From: Streptomyces sp. CB02058
GTDB taxonomy: Bacteria > Actinomycetota > Actinomycetes > Streptomycetales > Streptomycetaceae
Reading direction: 5' to 3'
Assembly (NCBI RefSeq): GCF_001905505.1
Contig: NZ_LIPG01000005.1
Location: 661,621 to 725,620, forward strand
DNA length: 64,000 nt
Of the stretch, positions 1 to 9,529 are shown piece after piece (position 1 is the stretch's first letter; every line of letters begins with the position of its first letter). A program made the position numbers and the translations under genes. Under the pieces are notes generated by a model. It made no database searches, was not told the DNA's origin, and worked only from the letters and a program-made list of their open reading frames with translations.

Positions 1-37
1 CGAGGAGGACCCGCACGGGGCCCCGTCCGGTGGTCAT
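1..37 (-). CDS. Response regulator, N-terminal end only (partial)
   Basis: Only the first twelve codons lie inside the window, reading MTTGRGPVRVLL. A short basic leader followed by a hydrophobic beta strand (VRVLL) is how Streptomyces LuxR/NarL-type response regulators begin, just before the acidic phospho-acceptor pocket. The ATG overlaps the TGA of the upstream histidine kinase gene (ATGA), so the two are almost certainly translationally coupled partners of one two-component system. The receiver and DNA-binding domains are outside the window, so the family is inferred from the partner and the start alone. Confidence 0.7.
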   Translation of the reverse strand, partial: MTTGRGPVRVLL

Positions 38-1389
38 GCGGTGCCGTCCTCACGGCCGGCGGGACGAGCGGGGGAGCGGTCACGGTCCGGCAGCGGCACC
101 CGTGCCGTGAGCCGGAAGCGGTCCGATCCGGGGACCGGGCCCGCCTCGAGCGTGCCGTCGTGCGCGGCCAGCCGCTCCCGCAGACCGGCCAGCCCCGTTC
201 CGGGCGCCGGGCGGCGACCGGCGTTCCCGCCCGCGGGCCCGGCCGGTTCGGGCACACCGTCGTTCTGCACCATCAGAACCACCTCCTGGGTTCCCCCGGG
301 CAGCTCCGCCGTCGAGAGGCGGATGGCACAGCTCCGGGGATCGCCGTGCCGCAGTACGTTCGTCGTCGCTTCCCGCACCACCCATCCCAGGGCGGACTGG
401 ACGTCTCCGGGGAGCGCTGTGCTCAGGTCGTCGCCGACGCCGTGGACCGTGCAGTCGATCCCGGCGGCCTTCAACACGCCCAGCGCGCCTTCCAGTTCGG
501 TGCGCAGGCCGGCCTCCCGGTAGCCGCGCACGATGTCGCGGATCTCGCGCTGGGACTCCTGCGCGATCCGCTGGACCTCGGCCATCTGCGACACGGCCTC
601 GGGCCTTCCGCGCTCGGCGAGCTGGACGGCGAGTTCGCTCTTCAGGGCCATCACCGCGAGGTTGCGCCCCATCACGTCGTGCATGTCCCGCCCGAACCGC
701 AGCCGTTCCTCCGCGACCGCGACGCGGGTCTCCAGTTCGCGGGCGGCGTCCAACTGCCGTACGACACCGGCCAGCCAGGCCGAGAAGACGTACGTGGCGA
801 CGAACAGCGCTCCCGCGGCGGAGACGCCGGTGAAGTTCAGCCAGGTCTGCCGCCATCCCATGCCCAGCGCCGCCGTGAAGACGGAGGTGCCGGTGGCCGC
901 GCCGAGCACCAGCCACACCCGTGCGCCCGTGGTCGGCAGACCGAGGGAGAGCGAGCCCAGGCCGAAGGCGGCGAATCCCATCAGCAGGACGCCGAAGTCG
1001 TCCGTCTCGGAGATCGCCCCGGTGTCGAGGAGCAGGACACACGCCAGGAGGCAGGCGCCCGTCAGGGCGGCGGCGGCCGCGGTCAGGCGGACCGGGTTCT
1101 CCCGGTGTCCCAGCCGCAGGTCGAGTCCCCTGGAGGACATCACGGCGCACATGGCGGAGTGGGCGAGGAGCAGCAGGAACAGCCAGACGTCGGAAGGCCG
1201 CCGGTCGCCGAAGAGAAGGGGCACGGCCAGCCCCCCGAACTCGATGCCCGCCATCATCTGGAAGGTGGCGCGCGTGTAGAGCTCGACCTTCGCCGTGTCG
1301 GTCTTCGTGGCCCGCCCGGCCCGAAACGCCTTCGGCCGGGCCCATCGCCGTATCTCCCCCGGCCGCCGGCCCGTCGTCACCTCTGCCAT
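34..1389 (-). CDS. NarL/DesK-type sensor histidine kinase
   Basis: This is a 451-residue membrane sensor kinase. Hydrophobic helices fill roughly residues 45-210. The HisKA_3 H-box RDMHDVMGRN puts the phospho-accepting His at 237. The HATPase region has an N-box ending at Asn344 (EATTNVLRHG), QNDG near 375 and the G-box GTGLAGL near 397. I chose the ATG at 1389 because GGGGAGG lies 8 bases upstream and the protein from there is a complete kinase. The reading frame stays open upstream, but that part resembles a decayed ABC ATPase (separate entry). The stop overlaps the start of the response regulator. Kinases of this type often sit behind an ABC exporter operon and sense cell-envelope stress or drugs; the signal here is unknown. 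Confidence 0.88.
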   Translation of the reverse strand: MAEVTTGRRPGEIRRWARPKAFRAGRATKTDTAKVELYTRATFQMMAGIEFGGLAVPLLFGDRRPSDVWLFLLLLAHSAMCAVMSSRGLDLRLGHRENPVRLTAAAAALTGACLLACVLLLDTGAISETDDFGVLLMGFAAFGLGSLSLGLPTTGARVWLVLGAATGTSVFTAALGMGWRQTWLNFTGVSAAGALFVATYVFSAWLAGVVRQLDAARELETRVAVAEERLRFGRDMHDVMGRNLAVMALKSELAVQLAERGRPEAVSQMAEVQRIAQESQREIRDIVRGYREAGLRTELEGALGVLKAAGIDCTVHGVGDDLSTALPGDVQSALGWVVREATTNVLRHGDPRSCAIRLSTAELPGGTQEVVLMVQNDGVPEPAGPAGGNAGRRPAPGTGLAGLRERLAAHDGTLEAGPVPGSDRFRLTARVPLPDRDRSPARPAGREDGTA

Positions 1390-1695
1390 GTCCCCAGCCT
1401 CCCCTTGCGCCGTTCGTACCCCCTGCGGTGACTCCGCCGGACCGCCGCCCGCTCGCGGTACGGGGGCGTGGCCCAGCGCGGACCGTACCGCCATCGGGGC
1501 GGGCCGGTCCTTCAGCGGCTCGGACGCGGGGGTCCTTCCGGCTCCGTCCGTGCCGGGCGGGGCGAAGAGCTCACCCGGTGCCGCGGAGCACGAGATCCCG
1601 CTCACTGCCTCGTGGCCGCCCGCGCGACGCCGTCGTACCGCGTCGACGACGAGGGCGGCGCGGGTTTCCGGGAGGGGAATGCCGTCGCTGGTCAT
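1390..1695 (-). pseudogene. Decayed, truncated ABC transporter ATPase remnant
   Basis: From the ATG at 1695 the translation follows the N-terminus of a DrrA/CcmA-type ABC ATPase: GGHEAVSGIS, then SAAPGELFAPPGTDGAGRT, then a GH-P segment. In intact relatives, as I remember them, this part reads APGELFALLGTNGAGKT, so the Walker A Lys has become Arg and neighbours have changed. After GHAP the similarity continues only in another frame (YRERAAVRR), which is restored by removing one C from a run of five near 1460. The remainder of the ATPase and any permease gene are missing, and the histidine kinase starts directly afterwards. I infer that a deletion fused a degenerating exporter operon to the kinase. 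Confidence 0.72.
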
Positions 1696-1789
1696 GTCTC
1701 CAGACTTCCGTCGGAGCACGGCCGGGGGCAGTGCGCGCCGTCATCACTGCTCATGACAAACGTCATGGGAATCAGCGGAAACGCCAAAA

Positions 1790-1814
1790 GCCCCGGTCGA
1801 AAATCGACCGGGGC
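1790..1814 (-). terminator. Rho-independent terminator after the tRNA-Gly pair
   Basis: An 11-bp perfect stem (GCCCCGGTCGA with its complement) encloses a loop of three A residues. On the minus strand it is followed by CTTTTGG. It sits directly 3' of tRNA-Gly(GCC) and would stop tRNA transcription before the ABC ATPase remnant. Confidence 0.8.
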
Positions 1815-1826
1815 CTTTGAATCAAG

Positions 1827-1899
1827 AGCGGACGACCAGGTTCGAACTGGCGACCTCAACCTTGGCAAGGTTGCGCTCTACCAACTGAGCTACGTCCGC
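1827..1899 (-). tRNA. tRNA-Gly (anticodon GCC)
   Basis: The minus strand folds into a complete cloverleaf. The acceptor stem is GCGGACG/CGTCCGC. The D-arm is TAGCTCAGTTGGTAGAGC, the anticodon stem CAACC/GGTTG has loop TTGCCAA, and the T-arm carries GTTCGAAC. The anticodon is GCC, glycine. No 3' CCA is encoded. It is the downstream member of a pair with tRNA-Gly(UCC). Confidence 0.95.
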
Positions 1900-1978
1900 A
1901 TTGCTGCCACTCGGCTTTCACCGGTGGAGCGCTCACTACTCTACCTGATCCACTGAGTGGATCGGTAAGGCAGTGCAG

Positions 1979-2050
1979 AGCGGGTGACAGGAATTGCACA
2001 CTGCGCCTTCCCCCTGGAAGGGGGATGTTCTACTACTGAACTACACCCGC
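1979..2050 (-). tRNA. tRNA-Gly (anticodon UCC)
   Basis: A complete cloverleaf is present with acceptor stem GCGGGTG/CACCCGC. The anticodon stem TCCCC/GGGGA has loop CTTCCAG, giving anticodon UCC, glycine. The T-loop TGCAATTC departs slightly from the usual TTCGAAT. No CCA is encoded. It lies about 80 bases upstream of tRNA-Gly(GCC), probably in the same transcript. Confidence 0.93.
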
Positions 2051-2137
2051 ACGCTGCGTCGGACCCGGCTTTTCGGCCTTGCCCTTCGGCGTGCTCCAGA
2101 CTCTAGCCGACCAGCGGGGGTGTTGTGCAAGTCGGCT

Positions 2138-2158
2138 CCCCGGGGCGTCGCCCCGGGG
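2138..2158 (-). terminator. Hairpin terminator downstream of lsrL
   Basis: CCCCGGGGC and GCCCCGGGG form a 9-bp GC stem with a three-base loop. It lies about 45 bases past the lsrL stop and before the tRNA genes. It has no U-tract, which is common for Streptomyces terminators. Confidence 0.55.
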
Positions 2159-2203
2159 GTCCCGTCCACGGGAAACCGGAAGAGAACATTCCGGGCGTCA
2201 CCT

Positions 2204-2539
2204 TCAACTGGCGGCCTGGAACGCCTCGTAGACCTTCTTGGGGATCCGGCCGCGGGCCGGCACCTCCATCCGGTGCGAGCGGGCCCACGCGCGCACGGCC
2301 GCGGGGTCGGGCGCGAGCGAGGTGTGGTGGTACGACACCGGCGCCTTGCCGCGCTTGCCGGTATTTGTCTGCTTTCGGCCGGCCGCCACGTACGGAGCCA
2401 GTGTCTTGCGCAGTTTCTTTGCGTTGGCGGGATTGAGGTCGATCTCGTACGACTTCCCGTCCAGGGCGAAGGTGACCGTTTCCGCCGCTTCTCCCCCGTC
2501 GATGTCGTCGGAGAGCGTCACCACTACACGCTGAGCCAC
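2204..2539 (-). CDS. lsrL: Lsr2-family nucleoid-associated protein (LsrL paralogue by context)
   Basis: This 111-residue protein has the two Lsr2 parts. The N-terminal dimerisation domain runs from VAQRVVVTLSDDIDGG to about residue 60. The C-terminal DNA-binding domain (about 75-111) ends in the AT-hook-like ARGRIPKKVYEAF, whose RGR inserts into the minor groove of AT-rich DNA. The GTG at 2539 was chosen because AGGAAAGGA lies just upstream and the family begins here; the open frame continues upstream without family similarity. Streptomyces carry two paralogues, Lsr2 and LsrL. A position next to purSQL is, as I recall, that of LsrL (SCO4076 in S. coelicolor). Such proteins silence AT-rich and foreign DNA. 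Confidence 0.9.
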   Translation of the reverse strand: MAQRVVVTLSDDIDGGEAAETVTFALDGKSYEIDLNPANAKKLRKTLAPYVAAGRKQTNTGKRGKAPVSYHHTSLAPDPAAVRAWARSHRMEVPARGRIPKKVYEAFQAAS

Positions 2540-2925
2540 GGATATCGGTCCTTTCCTGCGGCACCGTCGCGTCTGACATGCGCTGATGCCGGCCTTCCGG
2601 CGGCTGGGCGGATACGGATCGACGGGTGTCGACTGTTCCGGGGCAATCGTGCTTTCCCCGGTATTCATTTGTACAGCGGCGGGAGGCGCATTGTGAAGCC
2701 CGCTCAATTACATCCGCGTGTTGCCTCCGTGTGCCTGCGTGCAATCCGGGTGAAGATTTTTTTCCTGGGCTTTCCCTGTGTGTTGTCCGGGTCCGTTATC
2801 ACGGCGTGATCGGAGGTGCTCGATATCTACCCGCGTAGAATTTCTGGCCAGGTACGCTGAGTGGACCCGCGGGGATCTGGGGAACCCCTCGGAGACACAG
2901 CCGCACCACACCACCGGGAGTGCCA
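2540..2925. promoter_or_regulatory. Divergent promoter region between lsrL and purSQL
   Basis: These 386 bases separate two divergently read genes and hold no convincing gene. The part from about 2640 to 2790 is clearly more AT-rich than its surroundings, with runs such as GATTTTTTT near 2754, so it could be bound by Lsr2-type proteins. A TACGCT at 2853-2858 is a possible -10 for purS, but I could not pair it with a convincing -35. Confidence 0.45.
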
Positions 2926-3177
2926 GTGGCACGCGTCGTAGTCGACGTCATGCTCAAGCCGGAGATCCTCGACCCGCAGGGACAGGCTGTGCAGCGCGCA
3001 CTGCCCCGTCTCGGCTTCGACGGAATCGCGGACGTTCGTCAGGGAAAGCGTTTCGAGCTCGAGGTCGAGGGGCCGGTCGACGATGCCGCCCTCGCCCGTA
3101 TTAACGAGATGGCGGAGACCTTCCTCGCCAACACAGTCATCGAGGACTTCACCGTCAAGGTGGAGGAGGAGAAGTGA
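2926..3177 (+). CDS. purS: Phosphoribosylformylglycinamidine synthase subunit PurS
   Basis: This 83-residue protein is the small dimeric subunit of the FGAM synthase complex. It bridges the glutaminase PurQ and the synthetase PurL so that ammonia can pass between them (step 4 of purine synthesis). The whole sequence follows the PurS fold, with VDVMLKPEILDPQG near the start and the conserved RQGKRFELEV segment in the middle. I chose the second GTG (2926) because GGGAG ends 5 bases before it and the encoded protein then starts with VARVVVDV, the usual start. The first GTG (2920) would overlap that ribosome site. Its stop overlaps the purQ GTG. Confidence 0.93.
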   Translation: MARVVVDVMLKPEILDPQGQAVQRALPRLGFDGIADVRQGKRFELEVEGPVDDAALARINEMAETFLANTVIEDFTVKVEEEK

Positions 3178-3850
3178 CCACCCGTATCGGAGTCGTCACT
3201 TTTCCCGGCACGCTCGACGACCAGGACAGCCTCCGGGCCGTGCGGATCGCGGGTGCCGAACCCGTATCCCTCTGGCACCGCGACAAGGACCTCCACCAGG
3301 TCGACGCGGTGATCCTGGCGGGCGGATTCAGTTACGGCGACTATCTGCGCGCCGGCGCCATCTCGCGTTTCTCGCCGGTGATGGAGACCGTCATCGCGCA
3401 GGCGAAGGCCGGCATGCCGGTCCTCGGTATCTGCAACGGTTTCCAGATCCTGACCGAGGCACACCTGCTGCCCGGCGCGATGCTGCGCAACAACCACCTC
3501 CACTTCATCTGCCGCGACCAGAAGCTGCGGGTGGAGAACGCGGAGACGGCCTGGACCTCGGACTACACGGCGGGCCAGGAGATCTCCGTACCGCTGAAGA
3601 ACGTGGACGGCCGGTACACCGCCGACGAGCGCACGCTCGACGAGCTGGAGGCCGAGGGCCGCGTCGCGTTCCGCTACGCCGACGTCAACCCGAACGGCTC
3701 GCTGCGCGACATCGCCGGCATCACGAACGCCGCGGGCAACGTCGTCGGTCTGATGCCGCACCCGGAGCACGCCGTCGAGCCGCTGATCGGCACCGGTCGC
3801 ACCGACGGCCTGGGTTTCTTCACCTCGATCATCAAGAAGCTGGTCAACGC

Positions 3851-3854
<4 letters not shown>
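3174..3854 (+). CDS. purQ: Phosphoribosylformylglycinamidine synthase subunit PurQ (glutaminase)
   Basis: This 226-residue class I glutamine amidotransferase hydrolyses glutamine to supply ammonia to PurL. Visible landmarks are the opening IGVVTFPGTLDD, the GGFSYGDYLRAGA segment, the nucleophile Cys in GICNGFQ near residue 86, and the His-Glu pair in MPHPEHAVE near residue 197. The GTG start overlaps the purS stop (GTGA). The gene's own stop overlaps the purL ATG (ATGA). The three genes are therefore translated as a tightly coupled unit with fixed stoichiometry. Length is normal for the small PurQ of Gram-positive bacteria. Confidence 0.96.
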
Positions 3855-6100
<2,246 letters not shown>

Positions 6101-6121
6101 GTCACCCGCCGCTTGTGGCGA

Positions 6122-6150
6122 GCCCCCGTCCGGTCGAACCGGACGGGGGC
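6122..6150 (+). terminator. Terminator of the purSQL operon
   Basis: A perfect 13-bp stem (GCCCCCGTCCGGT with its complement) closes a three-base loop CGA, 21 bases after the purL stop, followed by TTCG. Confidence 0.85.
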
Positions 6151-6246
6151 TTCGCGATTCCGGCCCCCGACTTCCCTTCGAGGAGGCTGTCGGTACCGGC
6201 TGATAGCTTGAGGAACGTTGCGCAGGGGGCGCACGGGGGGACGGGC

Positions 6247-7545
6247 ATGGACGATTCACGCGGTGCGCAACCGGAGGGCGAGCCCCGGCCGTTGCCCGAG
6301 CGCGGGCGCGGGCGCGACGTGGTGAACAAGCTGCTGTGCGTGCTCGCCGTGGTCGGCATCGGGCTGAGCATCTGGGCCTTCGTGCAGGAGTTCATCGACC
6401 TCCGCGACAGGGACGAGAGCCGTGGGCGCATCACCGAGGCGTGCGGTGGTCTCATCGATCCCGACCCCGTCCTCGGGCTGAACGGCGGCGGGATCGACCG
6501 GGTCAAGATCTCCGACGAGTACGAGACCGATCTCGCCGAGCGGTCCAGCGGCTGCCTGGTCTACAGGGTCGGAGAGCCGGGAACGACCTACGGGCACTTC
6601 TCGATGGCCGTCCTGCGGCGCTCGGCGGAGCCGGAAGCCGACGAGACCGAGGCGGACCGGACGGAGATCGACGAGACGAGCGACGAGCCGTTCCGCCGGC
6701 CGTACGGCGACGAGGACAGGACCACCGGGCCCGTCCTGAACCACGCCCTCCCGCATCCGCTGGGCGACGGCAGGCTGGGCGAGTACGACGAGTACAAGGT
6801 GACGGCGCGGGCGCTCTGCGAGAAGGGCGGAGCCCTCTCCTCCATAGAGGTGTCGGCTGTCGCCCAGTACGACGAGCGCGTCACCCCCGAGGACCGGCGC
6901 ACGCTCGCCGTTCTCGCCCGCCAAGGGGCGGACCGGGCCGCAGGGCGGACGGGATGCCGGGCCGAGCTCCCGGAGCTGCCCGCCACACTCGCCGCGCCCG
7001 CGACGGAGTTCGGAGCCCCGGCGAGCACGGGCGGCACCTGCGCCTGGTACCAGCGCTTCCTCGCCACCGAGGAGCGCGGGCAGCTCCCCGACAGGGCGCT
7101 GGCCGCCCCGGCGGGGAAGGCGAGCGACCACGACGCCTGTCTGCTGACGGTGGGGGAGAAGGAGACCCGCAGGATCTATCCGGGCTTCGTGAAGACCTCG
7201 GACTATCCGCAGTCGCTGGACAACGTGCTGACGTACTTCCCCTGGTGGGTGAAGACCGAGACCTATGTCGGCGACGGGACGCGAGGGCTGCGCACCGCGC
7301 ACTTCAAGCAGCCGACCGAGCTCACCCCGGGCACGGCGGGCACCGACTCCGGGCAGATCTGGTGGGCCTCCTCGGTCTGCTCCGGCCGGCCGGCCCTGCA
7401 CGTGATGTGGGTGTCCTATCCGTACGACCGGATAGCCGCCGACCGGCTGCGGACGCTCTTCAGGGCGTACGTCGACGACGCGACGGAGCGACGGGGCTGC
7501 ACCGGCACCGTCCACCCCGACGCGGCGGACTTCCCCAAGAGGTGA
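6247..7545 (+). CDS. Membrane-anchored extracytoplasmic protein, unknown function
   Basis: This 432-residue protein starts at the ATG preceded by GGGGGGAC. A short charged cytoplasmic tail (1-24) with many Arg and Glu is followed by one transmembrane segment (about 26-45, LLCVLAVVGIGLSIWAF) and a long exported region. That region contains about eight cysteines, such as EACGG, SGCLVY, TGCRAE, GTCAWY, HDACLL, SVCSG and RGCTG, suggesting disulfide bonds outside the cell. An acidic linker rich in Asp and Glu lies near residues 125-150. I recognise no named domain; similar single-pass proteins with paired repeats of this kind are frequent in Streptomyces. It stands alone downstream of the pur operon terminator. 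Confidence 0.8.
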   Translation: MDDSRGAQPEGEPRPLPERGRGRDVVNKLLCVLAVVGIGLSIWAFVQEFIDLRDRDESRGRITEACGGLIDPDPVLGLNGGGIDRVKISDEYETDLAERSSGCLVYRVGEPGTTYGHFSMAVLRRSAEPEADETEADRTEIDETSDEPFRRPYGDEDRTTGPVLNHALPHPLGDGRLGEYDEYKVTARALCEKGGALSSIEVSAVAQYDERVTPEDRRTLAVLARQGADRAAGRTGCRAELPELPATLAAPATEFGAPASTGGTCAWYQRFLATEERGQLPDRALAAPAGKASDHDACLLTVGEKETRRIYPGFVKTSDYPQSLDNVLTYFPWWVKTETYVGDGTRGLRTAHFKQPTELTPGTAGTDSGQIWWASSVCSGRPALHVMWVSYPYDRIAADRLRTLFRAYVDDATERRGCTGTVHPDAADFPKR

Positions 7546-7622
7546 ACGGGCGGCGGGCCGGTGGCCGGTGGCCCGCCCGGAGCGCGGGGGCACTGTCACA
7601 GGCGCCGGTTAGTCTCGCCCTC

Positions 7623-8423
7623 ATGCCACCGGCCAAGAAGCGCCCTCGCGCCTACGACCTCGCCCGGACACGGACCGCCGTCCTGGCCCAGTTCGCCCAC
7701 GTACGGGAAGCCGTCCGGTCCCTGACGCCCGAGCAGCTCGCCCTGCCGGGGCTGGGGGAGTGGACGGTGCGGGAGCTCGCGGCGCATCTGACCATGGCCC
7801 TGGGCCGGGTGAGCGGGGCCGTGGAGCTCCCGGTGCCGGCCGGGGGGCCCAAGCCGGAGACCGCGCTGCTGGAGTGGCCGTTCTCCACCGCCCGGAGGGC
7901 CGCGGGAATCGCCGACTCCACCCGGCAACTCGCCGCGGAGCGGCCCGACCTGGACGCGCTCTACGAGGAGACGGAGGCACGGTTCAGGGAGCTGGTGCCC
8001 GCCGGTTTCGACGACCGGCTGGTGACGGCCGGGGCGGGGACGATGCGGCTGGGCGACTTCCTGGTCACCCGCACCGTCGAGCTCGTCGTCCACACCGACG
8101 ACCTCCACCGGGCGACAGGCCTCGACATCCCGTACGACCGCCAGGCGCTCGCCGCCTGCACCCGGCTGCTCGCCGACGCGCTGGCGGACAAGGCGCCCGG
8201 CGGCTCCGTCGAGGTGCGCGTCCCGCCCTTCGCCGTCGTCCAGTGCATCGGCGGCCCCAAGCACACCCGGGGCACACCGCCCAACGTCGTGGAGACGGAC
8301 CCGCTCACCTGGATCCGGCTCGCGACCGGTCGTGCGCGGTGGACGGAGGCGGTCGAAGCGGCGCAGGTCAGCGCGAGTGGTGAGCGGGCCGACCTCGCCC
8401 CGTTGCTGCCGCTGTTGGGCTGA
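7623..8423 (+). CDS. Maleylpyruvate isomerase/DinB-like mycothiol-dependent family protein
   Basis: This 266-residue protein has an N-terminal DinB-like four-helix domain. The segment WTVRELAAHLTMALG near residue 45 carries one metal-ligand His, and a second region, TRTVELVVHTDDLHRA (about 145-160), supplies the HTDD residues typical of mycothiol-dependent maleylpyruvate isomerase (MDMPI) proteins. The C-terminal half (about 195-266) matches the sterol-carrier-like cap with ending WTEAVEAAQVSASG. Such proteins use mycothiol or bind metal; the substrate cannot be read from sequence. The ATG at 7623 sits behind a weak ribosome site. It is separated from its neighbours by short gaps and may be an independent unit. 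Confidence 0.82.
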   Translation: MPPAKKRPRAYDLARTRTAVLAQFAHVREAVRSLTPEQLALPGLGEWTVRELAAHLTMALGRVSGAVELPVPAGGPKPETALLEWPFSTARRAAGIADSTRQLAAERPDLDALYEETEARFRELVPAGFDDRLVTAGAGTMRLGDFLVTRTVELVVHTDDLHRATGLDIPYDRQALAACTRLLADALADKAPGGSVEVRVPPFAVVQCIGGPKHTRGTPPNVVETDPLTWIRLATGRARWTEAVEAAQVSASGERADLAPLLPLLG

Positions 8424-8461
8424 GGGGGAACCGGATCGACCGGTCGATCCGTCCCAGGGCC

Positions 8462-9304
8462 ATGCGCAAACAACGTATGGCTGTCAGCGTCCTGGCCCTT
8501 CTCACTCTTGCCGCCTGCGGCACGGAGTCGGGCTCCGGAGCGGGATCCGGAGACTCCGAGTCCGGCGACGGCAGCGGCACCGTACGGACCGAACTGCCCC
8601 TGACGGGTGTCCACTGGAACGTCTCGTCCCTGACCGTCGGCGGCAGGAAGACCGCTGCTCCGGAGGGCGCCCACGTCGAGATCGGATCCGAGGGGAAGGC
8701 GACCGGCAATCTGGGCTGCAACCGCTTCTCCGCCGATGTGCGTGTCGACGGCACCGCCGTGACCGTTGGGCGGAGCACGACCACGGGCATGGCGTGCGAG
8801 AAGGAGGTCCAGCGGTTCGAGACGGCGCTGGGCGGCGTGCTCGGCGGGAAGCTGGAGGCCGCGGTGGCCGGCAGTGGGGACGCGAAGACACTGACCCTGA
8901 CCACGGCGGAGGGCGACTCCATCGCCCTGACGTCCGAGCCCCCGGCCCCGCTCGCCGGTACCGCGTGGAAGGTCACCGGGCTGGTCTCCGGAAGCACCGC
9001 CTCCTCCCTCCCCGCGGGCACGGAGGACGAGGCGCGCCTCACCTTCGCCGAGGACGGCTCGGTGGAGGGGAGCCTCGGCTGCAACTCGTTCCACGGCAAG
9101 GCGGCGGTCTCCGGCTCCACGATCACCTTCGGTCCGCTCGCCTCCACCAGGAAGATGTGCCCGGGACCGCAGATGAAGCTGGAACGCGCGCTGCTCGCCG
9201 CGCTGGAGGGGAAGACGGAGTACGTCGTCGATCACCGCACCCTCTCGCTCACGGCGAAGAGCGGCGAGGGGCTCACCGCGGCGGCCACGGCGGCCGAGGA
9301 CTGA
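8462..9304 (+). CDS. META-domain (HslJ-like) lipoprotein with two repeats
   Basis: This 280-residue protein begins with a lipoprotein signal: a positively charged start, a hydrophobic stretch and lipobox LAAC at about residues 17-20. The mature protein holds two copies of the META/HslJ domain. The first contains GNLGCNRFSADV (about residue 82) and a TGMACEKE segment. The second contains GSLGCNSFHGKA (about residue 202) and RKMCPGPQ. Each copy thus keeps the conserved Gly-Cys-Asn and a later Cys that may pair with it. In other bacteria META/HslJ proteins are linked to heat-shock or drug resistance, but the biochemical role is unknown. The downstream palindrome ends its transcript. Confidence 0.88.
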   Translation: MRKQRMAVSVLALLTLAACGTESGSGAGSGDSESGDGSGTVRTELPLTGVHWNVSSLTVGGRKTAAPEGAHVEIGSEGKATGNLGCNRFSADVRVDGTAVTVGRSTTTGMACEKEVQRFETALGGVLGGKLEAAVAGSGDAKTLTLTTAEGDSIALTSEPPAPLAGTAWKVTGLVSGSTASSLPAGTEDEARLTFAEDGSVEGSLGCNSFHGKAAVSGSTITFGPLASTRKMCPGPQMKLERALLAALEGKTEYVVDHRTLSLTAKSGEGLTAAATAAED

Positions 9305-9323
9305 CCACCGGCGCCGCCGGAGG

Positions 9324-9363
9324 CGAGCGGGAGCACCCGGGGCGCCCCGGGTGCTCCCGCTCG
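9324..9363. terminator. 40-bp perfect palindrome between convergent genes
   Basis: The two 20-base halves, centred between 9343 and 9344, are exact reverse complements with no unpaired loop. It lies between the META lipoprotein gene and the convergent sulfatase gene and most likely works as a bidirectional terminator. A second inverted repeat follows, with AGTTCCGGGC near 9387 and its complement near 9408. Confidence 0.75.
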
Positions 9364-9460
9364 GCCCGGACCGGGCCGCCCGTCTCAGTTCCGGGCAGCC
9401 CCGGCCGCCCGGAACTGGGCCGGCCGGGGCTGACCGACGCCGAGGGCAGCCCAGGTCCTC

Positions 9461-9504
9461 GGCCGTCCCCGGTCCCGGCCGTCCCCGGTCCCGGCCGTCC
9501 CAGG
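9461..9504. repeat. 16-bp tandem repeat, about 2.75 copies
   Basis: The unit GGCCGTCCCCGGTCCC occurs twice exactly (9461-9476 and 9477-9492), and a third, partial copy follows from 9493. It lies just past the sulfatase stop in the gap shared by two convergent genes. No coding role is visible. Confidence 0.7.
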
Positions 9505-9529
9505 GGCCGGGCGCCCCGGGACGGGTGGC

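Noticed and set aside
1390..1719. Treating the whole 561-codon frame as one histidine kinase
   Set aside because: A good ribosome site and family start lie at 1389, and the upstream part matches a different protein family with a frame change.
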